This document shows, piece by piece, positions 40,201-52,200 of a DNA stretch of 64,000 bases (position 1 is its first letter; every line of letters starts with the position of its first letter). The notes under the pieces are model-generated. The model was not told the DNA's origin. It saw nothing but the letters and a program-made list of their open reading frames with translations, and made no database searches. This DNA comes from Hofstenia miamia (Eukaryota > Xenacoelomorpha > Acoela): the NCBI GenBank assembly GCA_004352715.1, contig SCFE01000015.1:150511-214510 (forward strand). The letters are read 5' to 3'. A program made the translations under genes and the position numbers.

Positions 40201-43200
40201 AATAAATAGAATCAGTTAATAACTTATATATTTAGAATAAAATGCACATAGAGTCTTTACAATTTATATTTACCCTGAAATGATTTGTGACAAACATGGA
40301 ATAGAATATTGCAATTGAATTAATATTACACTCATAAGAAAAGAAAGACGTGGGAAGCTACAAATCTCATAAACATTAATCCCATCTCCAAATCCGCTTA
40401 TCAACACCAGGTAGCAACAGAAGCCAATTTATTAACAAATTTATCAATGATTCAAATCCAAATACACTTGTTATCAGGCCATGTAAGTTACACAGGCTAT
40501 AAATTTAATGCACAAGCGCGGGATGTGGCAAATTTCCAAATACTGTGATAAATTCTTAATTGTTTACGGAATTTGTTAAGAAAACATTAACGTAATCGGG
40601 GCTTTGGAAAACTTTGAATGTTAAATATGACCTCTGTCATTAAATTCAATGAAAGTTCCAATGTTGGAGGTCAAAGAAACCTTATTGCTACAAAACTAGA
40701 CAGAGGAAAAGTAAATATTGTACGTGCAAAGATTAAAAACAAAAGGAGAAAAACTGAGATACTCAATTCAACATTTAATACAAAATCGAGTAAAAATAGC
40801 ATTGCTTAGAATGAATGAAACAATGAAAGACATTTAAAACTGTCTCGATGCTTTTAAAAGAAGAGACATTGTCGTTCGGCTCTATTTGCAGCCATGTCAG
40901 TAATTAACTGTGTTAAGATACAATTTTTAAAAAATAATTAATGCAGTACCGTGAGTGCATCTATTTATGACACATTAATGACATAGTTGTTAATAGAACA
41001 AGCCAGAACAAAGTCGAATTTATAATTAACACAATTAGTTTACAATTGAAGCATACAGACGACAGACTATTTTTAAATAGCCTAATAGATTAGCAAAAGG
41101 TAGTTGGTAGATTCTTGTCTACTTTGAACTCTGATAAATAGTTTAGTTTTGCAATGTGATATCTTTGAAAATGTAGCTGAAATCAGTGTTTACCTTTTTA
41201 CACCATGTCTAAGAAAGTCGTATTTTTCTTTTCACTTTTTCGTAATTTAATTAGATTGTGCAGTACATGTTATTGATTGCAATTATTAAGTCTTTTCATA
41301 GCTATGTTTATATATTTTTGAATATGAAAATAAAGCACTAAGAGCTACCAAGGTCCATATATGTACATGAAACTATTTCTTCTCGGTACTGTAATGAACA
41401 GTGCTAAGTCCATGTGCTCAGTATCATTAGCGCACCTTGTCCCTGAGGGTCTTTTTCAGAGGGGGGGGGGNNNNNNNNNNNNNNNNNNNNNNNNNNNNNN
41501 NNNNNNNNNNNNNNNNNNNNNNNNNNNNNNNNNNNNNNNNNNNNNNNNNNNNNNNNNNNNNNNNNNNNNNNNNNNNNNNNNNNNNNNNNNNNNNNNNNNN
41601 NNNNNNNNNNNNNNNNNNNNNNNNNNNNNNNNNGGGGGGGGGGGGTTGGAGCGTCTAAACGGTCCTGCTTAGCTGTGTTGAGCATTGCACATGTGACAGA
41701 TGGTAGTGAGCTTATATAGGCTACGTTGTAGATTATGTGCTAATGTACTACGTATTTAGATCGTATACGTAAGAGTAGTACCAAAGTTAATCAACAGTAT
41801 TCAGAATTCTATATCTGATTGCTGGCTTGGAATTGTTCTTGGATAGGGGCAATCAGGTGAATCTTGTTCTATAAACAGATTAGTTCAGCCCGTTTGATCT
41901 ACGTTATAAATTCTACGTGTAACTCAGATTTAATAACACAGTGAATTAGTCAGTATAAAATTACGCAAATCAGGACAATATAATTTTATAAAGAGGACTG
42001 CCCATGAGGGCTAAATTCTCATTTAGTTCCCATCCCTAGTAATGATGGATTTTAAATGATCAGAACTTTTTACTCAACACGAAAAAATAATTGAATTTTA
42101 CCAATGGATTGGATATCTTCCATCTTGATCCACATGCATAACACGAGCACCATAATCGATGAGGTTTTGAGCAACTTCCAAGTGCCCCATTTCTGCAGCT
42201 CGGAAAAGCGGCGTCAATTTCATATTATCAAATGAATCAACTGGAAGTTCGGTCTGAAAATACATTCATAAATCTTTTAAAAGTATTATATTAAACCAAT
42301 TCATTGAAAATCGTTAACAATTTTTCAAATCGAATGGACTGAGCAACACTTCCAGTAAACATACCTTATATTATCATTACTCCAATAGAATTTCGCATCA
42401 ATCTATTTAATAATGTTGAGGCAACAAAATAACACTTAGAGCAAAAATGTCTGCCTTCATTCAGAAGTGACACAGATGGAGATGGGGAGTAAATTTATTC
42501 TCAAGTCTGATTCAGCCCTCGAAATAGTAGGCCCGGCCCATATCCGGTCTGCGCCACTTAAATTAATTCCAATTCTATCTTAGAAACTTATAATACATTC
42601 TCTACACTGATATTAAAAACATAAATTGAAGCTTCGAACAGTATATGATATTAATGTATAATTTTAAAATGTAAATATTATTTTTCAACACATTGTTAAT
42701 AAATTATACGACATTTATTCACTATAATAGTAAATAATATTTGAAACTTCGGCGAATTTTTTTCAATAGTTCGCCGCAAGCTCGACCCATGTCCATCTCT
42801 GACAGCGTGGAAAATTTTGGACCAGGGGTCACCTGATATAAAATGTACATAAAAGAACTTTAATGAAAAAGATATTAATTTCATGTTAATTCAACATTAT
42901 TTTATGTACACCTATGCTGATTTTGCAGTGTGAAAGCAAAAATAGGATTATGGTTAAACAACATGTACATTTTCTACATGACCACTTCAGTGTGCCATGT
43001 TTTGTACTATTAAATTTGAATCATTGTTATGATATCCAAAAGTTATAGTGGGAGTTTTTGGTAAAAATAATGTAGCTTTAGTACTAGTATATGCTAAGAC
43101 ACAAGCCATCACGATCAATAGTAATATCCATAATTCGATTCTTAAGCATTTATAAGCAACAATTTATGCGCATTGATTTCCATTATAGGGTGATGAAAAT

Positions 43201-46200
43201 CCGCCACATCATGCCACTTTTCAAAACTAATGTTTTAGATGGACCAAATTCATAATCTGTTTTGTTCCTATAAATCACTGTAAAAATGTCTTTGTATTCA
43301 ATAATGCATGCAAGGAAGGGTGTGCAATGAACGATTGTCAAAACAATACTTGCCAATAATTTAAAAAAATTCTAGTTATTAGGGAAAATTGTATAAATAA
43401 TTTATTTACAATAATGTATTGTCATACTAAGATAGGTTTGCAGATGCGCATTTTACTGGTTATCAGAAGAACTTACTCCCAATAACCCTGAATATACAGA
43501 TATTCTTCTAAAAAAATAATTCTAATCTATTAAAATTTCATTCGGAAGTAATTTCTGTCAAATTTTTATTATTTAGAAACAAACAAGTTACGAGATGAGA
43601 CTTTGCACAAAATGATTTTTTAGATAGAAATCAAAACATATTTTCATTTTTTTCACTCAAATCATGTTGTGGAGGCCGAATTTTATTTAGGTTAAGCCTT
43701 TATATAAATGCAACATTAAATAGGCCGCAGTTGAACGAATTCAAAATCAATGTGTTTTTATAAGCAGCGTAGAGTATTAACAAAACGTGGTTTTGATTCT
43801 TTGTTAGCCAATAATATTTCGCAAAAGGCCCCACGAAAAGCAATTATTTTCGCGGAGATTGATTTCATCACGCGATGTGTTAGTACGAAGAATTCTTTAA
43901 CAAAATTTGCATTAACGGCCCAGCAACGCCGGGCCCTTGCTCTTTGTTCATCGGCTATTAAACGACACGTAGAAAATTTAGATAGCGTTATTAAATGTCG
44001 CTCCGTCGTTTTTAGATAGATATTGAGATTGAGACGTTCGTAGCACTTTTTTAATTGATATGTAACTTAATATATTAAACGGAATACTGAAGTTCAATCA
44101 CTTCACATTTGGAAAGTTATTTTCTAGTGGGGCCGGGCCCCTAAAGACTTATAATTCTAGTACATCGCTTTGTTTAAGAACAAATATTTGAATTTGAATT
44201 TAATAAAATAGAATTGATATACTGTACCTCAGCCAATCTTATATTTTTATATTCAAAGAAATGATGTTGGTGACAAGAGAAATAATGTATTAACAAAAGA
44301 CACTTTTAACTTTTAAAACGAGATATATTTATTAAAAATATGTGTACTATTTGAATGACTATACATACAAAATCTCAATTTTGAACAGTCAAATTGTGTT
44401 ACTTTATATTTGAGATCCATTCACTCAGCAACGTTTAAAATGTCGAAAAAATTGAATTTTCATTGCAATCATTACATAGTTTGTCGTCAAATGTACAAAT
44501 TAATATTTGTTAATTCCCATTTTCAAATTCCTCTATAGCTGATAGAGTACAGTTAGGTACTTAAAATGACTACGAAATTTAATAATAAATTGAATTCAAC
44601 TACTTACTTCAAGGAGAATCTTGACGCATTCAGAATTTCCAGACATTGCAGCAGCATGTAAAACTATGAATTCAGTTGAATTAAGCATTAACTATACTAA
44701 CAACAAACCGGTAGCCCCATTTTTATCAGTGTGGGCAAGATTTGGATTATATTGCAACATAATTGACAAAACCTTGGTGGAACCCTTCCCAGCTGCCCAT
44801 AACAATGCTGTGCGGCCTTCAATGTCAGGCTCATCAGTAAGACCAGGATGCTGAAGGAATACTTCAACTGTTTCCTAGAAAGCAAAATGAATCCCTTTCT
44901 AAATCAATTGTATCATTTCTAATGAGGTTTTCAAATTACTAATGTATAAACCGATATAAAAATATAAAATATTGTTTACTTCATACAAATATAGAGCAGG
45001 GGTCTATGTAAGGATACTTTGTCTTAAAACGCTTTGGTCCAAAATGGGGCCGTTTTTAAAGACTGCACTCGTACACTCCTGAATTATAGTTGAAAATGAA
45101 TAAACGTGGTTGGTGCCCCAAAAATGATCAATCAGGCATTTTTTGTTTTTGTTTTAAAAAGACTGCTAAAACAATGTTTATTAATGACAATGAATGATGC
45201 CAGATAATTGGCGCAACTACAAGAAGTAATTTATAAAAAAAAATTTATGTAATTGTAAAAAACTTCATTGTAAATCAATTGCTTAATATTCTAAATTACA
45301 AATTATAATTCGTCTCAAAGTTTTAATTTGTTATGAACAACATCAGCTGATGTCGATACCGAAACAAAAGCATCAGTATTTGTCATATATAATATAGATA
45401 AGGTAATAATAGTTTTTCATATCATCGTGTTTTACTATGAAATTAACGTCAGTATTAGAGAATGACATCGGGTACGCGATTAAACCCGACCCGATTTCGG
45501 GTATCAAATTGTCGGTTAGGTTAAATTCCGGTACAAAAATAAGTTGATTATTAAAAAATACAGATGTTAATCACTGCTTGATTTGAGAAAGATTCAAACC
45601 GTTAAGTAATACAAATGAATTGCTGTTTCCCCTATCAGAACGTGATTGATGTTAATGATCAGTTGATTGGACATAGACCCATAACATCAAATCATAACTA
45701 ACGTTTCGGGCCAGAGTTGCAAATATTTCGATCGTGTCGGGTTCGGGCCTATATTTACCACATATTGTCACTCTCTAGTCAGTATTAGTTCGTTCTTTAT
45801 ACTTTCTAATTAGAAATAAGGCAACAAACATGGATAAATCTGATCATGTTTATTCTAAGCGGACTTTAAATTGTAGAACAAATCAAGAAATTGCTCAAAA
45901 TTGTCTGTTTAAAATTTATTGGGCAATTTTAATCGTCTTAGATATAGATTCACATTGGGATTTAATATTAATTTAACAGGGACCTACTAATAAACGAAAT
46001 CAAATCTTCGAAATTCTATTAAATTATAAGTCCAATTTTTTGCCAGAAATTGATTGAGATTTCATAAATATTTGCAAATAGAAGAATCTTCACACACTGA
46101 TATTTTACAATAGTGATGTGGATTTGCTAGTATTTTTGCTTCATAGAATTTTTTTTCGATAGTTTTACATTTCACATTGTAAATTATGAGGGATATTATA

Positions 46201-49200
46201 GAACCATCTCTTTATAATGCGAGGTGACACATTCGAATGTCACTGAAGACTAGCATGATGTGTTGTTCCTGTCAATGTCTATGCAAATATACTTTTNNNN
46301 NNNNNNNNNNNNNNNNNAATTTTTTTTCGATAGTTTTACATTTCACATTGTAAATTATGAGGGATATTATAGAACCATCTCTTTATAATGCGAGGTGACA
46401 CATTCGAATGTCACTGAAGACTAGCATGATGTGTTGTTCCTGTCAATGTCTATGCAAATATACTTTTAGCCAGCGCCGGATTAATAAGGCGCGGGGCCTG
46501 TAGCAGTTTCCTTTGATGTAAGGATAACGATTGAAATTAATATACTTATTATTATTATTTCCAAAGAAATTAAAAACAAATAAAAACGAAACATTCAAAT
46601 ATCTTTCGACGCAGTTTAAGCTCTGAAAACTTGGCAATTATTTCAGACGTAATGAGTGACTTAAGAATACCATTCTCTATATTCAGAAGTGTTGAGTAAT
46701 GCAATCGCTCTTGTCCCATTGTATTTCAAAGATTGTTTTTAATCAATTTCATTTTTGAAAATGATCTCTCACCAATGCAGTTACTTACCATCATACATAA
46801 GTAAATACGTAACAAATTATCAATGTTGGGAAACGTTCTTTCAATTTTGTTTTCCTTAATGAATGTAAAGTAGTTGAGTTCTAGAGGGTCTGAAAAACAG
46901 TACCCATCAATGCTCTTTAAGTAGCGTGCATACTTACAACTTTGCGCGCAACCTATCTTGATTTAATGAGGCGGACAAGAAAAGTTGCGTGTACGCGATT
47001 CCAACTTTGCGCGCAAACTAATTTGAGAAGTTAAATTGGTTCTACTTTTGCGCGCAACCTTTCGTGATTTAATGAGGCACACAAGAAATGTAAGTGTGTA
47101 CGCGATTCCAACTTTGTTGTGAACTTTTAATTCAATAATCTATTTCTGAGGAATGCATAATTTAAATTTTGTAACAAACTACTTTTCTTTAATAAAAATN
47201 NNNNNNNNNNNNNNNNNNNNNNNNNNNNNNNNNNNNNNNNNNNNNNNNNNNNNNNNNNNNNNNNNNNNNNNNNNNNNNNNNNNNNNNNNNNNNNNNNNNN
47301 NNNNNNNNNNNNNNNNNNNNNNNNNNNNNNNNNNNNNNNNNNNNNNNNNNNNNNNNNNNNNNNNNNNNNNNNNNNNNNNNNNNNNNNNNNNNNNNNNNNN
47401 NNNNNNNNNNNNNNNNNNNNNNNNNNNNNNNNNNNNNNNNNNNNNNNNNNNNNNNNNNNNNNNNNNNNNNNNNNNNNNNNNNNNNNNNNNNNNNNNNNNN
47501 NNNNNNNNNNNNNNNNNNNNNNNNNNNNNNNNNNNNNNNNNNNNNNNNNNNNNNNNNNNNNNNNNNNNNNNNNNNNNNNNNNNNNNNNNNNNNNNNNNNN
47601 NNNNNNNNNNNNNNNNNNNNNNNNNNNNNNNNNNNNNNNNNNNNNNNNNNNNNNNNNNNNNNNNNNNNNNNNNNNNNNNNNNNNNNNNNNNNNNNNNNNN
47701 NNNNNNNNNNNNNNNNNNNNNNNNNNNNNNNNNNNNNNNNNNNNNNNNNNNNNNNNNNNNNNNNNNNNNNNNNNNNNNNNNNNNNNNNNNNNNNNNNNTT
47801 ATCTTATCAAAATGTTTTTGGGTTCAAAATATTTGTAAAATGAATGTTTATACCCATTCAATTATAATAAATGTAAGATATATGACACTAAATTTAACAA
47901 TTTTAATGAAATCAATTATAAATTCTGTGTATGTAACAATAAATTTATGGATTTCCATTATGGCCATATTTTTAAGTTTACCATCCATAATGGGAATAAA
48001 TTTTTTTTCTACCATTCCATTATGGTATCCATAATATGGTACATAATGGTATGGTACCGTACCATAATTGGCACCTCTGGTAAGAATGTGGACGCATTAT
48101 AAAGAGGTTGAATTAATTCAATTAATAGAAGGGAAACCCTGTCTATGGAACATAGAGTGTCCTGAGTATAAGCATTCAAACTTAAAACAAATTGCCAGGG
48201 AGGAGATTGCAGACATCCTTCAAGTATCAGGTAAGATTTAATCTATATGAATTGTACCTCATTGTATATAATCATCATGTCAATTCCTTTAAATTCGTTA
48301 TCATTCTATATCAACAGCACACTCAGTTTTGAAACATATCTCACTTCAAATTTCAATCAAAGTTTTTAAACATACAAATTTCTTTAGTTTAAATTTTCAA
48401 ATAGTAATAACTTGCTAATAGCATACAATTAATGTGGTTTAGACAAATATTAATCGATTTTTTAAAATCGTTTATACTGCAAATGTTATAAAAAGCACAA
48501 GGTGCTTTCAAAACTATGTCTTTTTCCTTCAGACTGCTTCATTGAATGGGTTGTAATTTAATTTACTGGTAAATTTAATTAATAAAAATTGCAATACATA
48601 TAATTCAACTAAAAAGTTGTGCGTACGCAAATATTTTTGCTGTGAACTTTATAATTACCCAAAAAGTTGTGCGCAAAGTTGTAGGTGTGCACGCTACTTT
48701 ACAAATTCTGAAAAATGAATAAGTTCATCTTTCAGTTCAACTTCTAAGTCCTGCGGATAGGCTTCCAAAAGACTCTCAACATTTTCTTGGATATGCGTTG
48801 GTGATAGGTGATGAAGATTTCACAAAATCGTTTATCTAATTGATTGTATGCCTTGCGAAGTTGTTCCAGTGCTGATTGTAGGCTGTCCAACACTGTAAGG
48901 AAAACTTGCACTCAGAATTTCTATTTAGGTGACTTGTTTTCCATTGCATCAGGAGCTGATGTGCCACTTCCTATATCCTCATCATGCTTTCAATTTCACA
49001 CAATTTTTCTTGTTCTTGTTTGCCAGTAATTTTGCACTTTTGTCAGGTTTTGTGCTTCGGACCCAAACTCTAACATCTTGTATGAATCCCGCCAAAGAAG
49101 CATACAACGCGGAATCAATGTTCAGATCTTGTTGCTTTGCAATTAAGCTAGCCTGAGTTGCCTGCAAGTACTCGAGTAAAATATTCCCCATAATCACTAA

Positions 49201-52200
49201 GATCCCCTTTTCCAACAGCTCCATTTTCTCCAAGAGTCCAGTTGCTTCCAATCGACATTTGGCTTTTTTATCATTATCATTAACAAGTATCGCCAGTGCT
49301 TCCTTTATAACCTTAATGGCATTAGCCCTTGCAGACCATCGTGTATCAAAGAGCCACTTTAGTACTCCACTACCTGCTTGCCCAAAATTGACCATTGGTT
49401 TGTTGAAGCAGCAAAGAAAACAGATATTTTCTATGAAGTAAAAAAACTGAACAACTAAGTTCAATAAATGAGCATAGCAAGGGACAAACTCTGCAGAAGC
49501 ATCAACGGTGTCCTTAAAAATTGCCAGTACTCTGTTGGCGTCCCGCTCATGTTGGACGCATTATCATAACTCTGTCCACAACAATCGGCAAGATTGATTC
49601 CCTTCTCATTGGTATACTGTATAAGACTGTTGAAAATTTGCTGAGCAGTGTGGCCTTCCATTGGCAGTAATGCCAGAAACCTTTCAACGGGGCCTGTTGG
49701 TTTGATATATCTTACTGCAAAACAAAGCTGATCCATATGAGTAATGTTGGGAGTTGAATCAAGTGATATGAAAAAGTATTTCACGTTCCGTAGTTCGTTG
49801 ACAATTACGTCTTCTGCTGTTTTTCCCAATATCTGCACTAACTCTTTGCGAATTCTCTTTGATAAGTAAGAAGTGTGTCCCTTGCCACGGTTTGCATGAA
49901 TCTTGATGTGTTGGCACAAAAATGGATCGGCAGTAGCAAGAAGTTCCAACAATCTTAAGGAGTTTCCATTGTTTGAAGACCCTACACATTCATCAGTTCC
50001 TCTGAAGGCCAACCCTCTTTCACACAAGAACTTATTTCAATTAATAATTCTCTCCAATAATGAACCCCAGTATTGCTTCTCATCTTCGAACTGTTTTATC
50101 AAGGCAGTATCAATTTTTCCTCCATCACTTTGGAGACAAATTAGGTATGCTACTCCAACTTTGTGGATCGAACTTTGTTTATGTCTTTCAATGATCAGCT
50201 TTGCATTCTTCCAATCGTTGAAACCTTCGCAAAATGTGTGTAATTCATTGCTTGATGAGGCAGCCAGTTTGCAAGTGAAACAATACAAATTTCCTGTGGA
50301 CTCACTGTAGCATAACGACTCCCTAAGTCGCTTCTCATTTGTTGTTTTATGGATATGATAGAAATATTGCATTGTACAAAATCTATTACAGCCATCAGTT
50401 TCATAGAACTTCTTTGATTTGATAAAATCGCCAAATATATGTTGACATTCCAAGCTAACACTCACTTCCCATTTTCGTTTTTGTTCATAAGTAAGTATTT
50501 AAGGCCATTGTTACAGGTCATTGGATTGAGCTGCCAAATCTTGAATAAATGGTCTTGGTGAGTAGGCAAGCTTTGGACTTTCCATTGCCTCAGTTGCTTC
50601 TTCTTTTTGTTTGGTAGGACTTGAATTTTTGCAAGGAAAGTCGATTATATCAGTACTATTATCAATTGAGGATGATGATGTAGTAGAAAAAAAAACTTGT
50701 GAGCTTAGACAACTTTTTAAGTAATTTCTCTTGCTGTTCAGTTGTCTCTCTCTTTCTTCTTACCTTCTCAGCCCCAGAAAGATACTTCCTTCAAATATCT
50801 CTGTCTCGTGAAGTCATTGTGAATAAATGGACTGTCCAAAATAGAAAGGTAAAGGTGATTGGATTCTTATTTATTATTAGCACAATATGTTTCAAAACCA
50901 TACAAACAGATAATGTGTACTTTTATATGTACGTTTAATGTGATGCATAAACGCATATATGCATAAAAACTCTGAAAAGGACATTTCCACAATTTTTCAT
51001 AGGAAAATTAGAAGTTAAAAAATACTATATTTATTTTCCAATTAAGTAGGCCAAGATATTTTTAAATTAACGTTAATTATTATTTTTTTAGCTATGTTTA
51101 CCACATTTTCTCTGTTGGAAAATATTTTTTTATAATGGAATTTCAAAATTTTTGGCCAGGTGGGGACCTCTTTGAAGCACGAGGCTCACAGCAGTTGCTA
51201 CATTTGCTACTAGGTTAATCCAGCCCTGATTTTAGCCAAACCCTGCAAGCAATGTCACTAGGTCATTTACTTTGCCATCCGAACGGGCGCATGGTTCACT
51301 AGGTCACATTTAGTGATCCGGTTGCAGGTCTGGAGACAATGGAGAGATGCAATATGTCTGGAAAATGCAACGGTTGCCACGCAATAATTAAGGAAGCATA
51401 GCCACTTGCAATATTTGTAGACTGTGTCTCTGGCGTCACGTATTTAAGTAGTTCAAAAGCTAATATTGCACATCAGTTTATGCGAATTGATTTTTTTTCA
51501 GAATGCTCGGCTTCTTTCCAATTGAAGCATATTTGTTCCACAAAAGCAGCTGATGTCTTTACGAACTGATACAGAAATCTATGGAACCTAGAGCAGAATT
51601 AAAACATTCCATGGTGAAGCAAACAGAATCATCTGACATCACCAGATTTTGCAATGATTAATGCTGCAGGTTTCAGCATGAAGAATGTTTCAGATTCACT
51701 GATGTCAACTATTACTGAATTTACACAGACCAGAATTTAATATAAAAAGGTAGCATTTTTAAAGCTCCTCCAAACAAATCCTAGATCTAACAATAATCCT
51801 AAATGTAATCTTAGCCCTAAACCCTAATCTAATTCTAGCCATAATCCTAACGCTAATCTTAGCCCTTACCTAACCCAATACTAAACGCATCCTACTCCCA
51901 AGCCATATCATTGTATAACTAACAAGATCTCCACTGTTTGAGTTTCTATACAAGCATTTCTATCTTATGCAATTAAAAGTCATTAATTTATATTCTGGTC
52001 AATGTAAATTCTTTTCAATGAAAATTTTGGACAATGTAAATTCTCTAGTCGATTTAAGTTATGATTGATGTAAACTCTGTACAGAAAATTCTATATATAA
52101 GTTAGTGTAACATAACTCCTTCATGCAATTTTCTTCGGTTGGTTGATGAGGCACCACATAAATTTTGTGCAATGCTTGATAAATTTTCACATTTTTTTAA

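Larger units (their letters stand above)
46600..50515 (-). pseudogene. ZMYM1-like hAT-derived transposase gene (TTF zinc finger, DUF4371, hAT dimer), broken
   Basis: Minus strand. 50515-50037 encodes a TTF-type zinc-finger region with NRFCTMQYFYHI and YCFTCKLAASS. 50027-49460 encodes a DUF4371-like core (YFFISLDSTPNITHMDQLCF, AQQIFNSLIQYT, GQSYDNASNMSG). 49464-48700 continues with YAHLL-type and WLFDTRWSARANAIKV sequence. 46919-46600 encodes the dimer domain (ERTFPNIDNLLRIYL, NCIGERSFSKMKLIKN, MGQERLHYSTLLNIE). Stops at about 50037 and 46770 and a frameshift near 49520 disable it. The last two parts are separated by a Harbinger insertion. Confidence 0.85.

Noticed and set aside
41361-41685. 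ORFs running through the poly-G gap
   Set aside because: They consist mostly of unknown bases plus poly-Gly/poly-Pro from G runs.
47153-48034. 293-aa ORF across the 599-N gap
   Set aside because: It is open only because Ns contain no stops, and the flanks show no domain in that frame.
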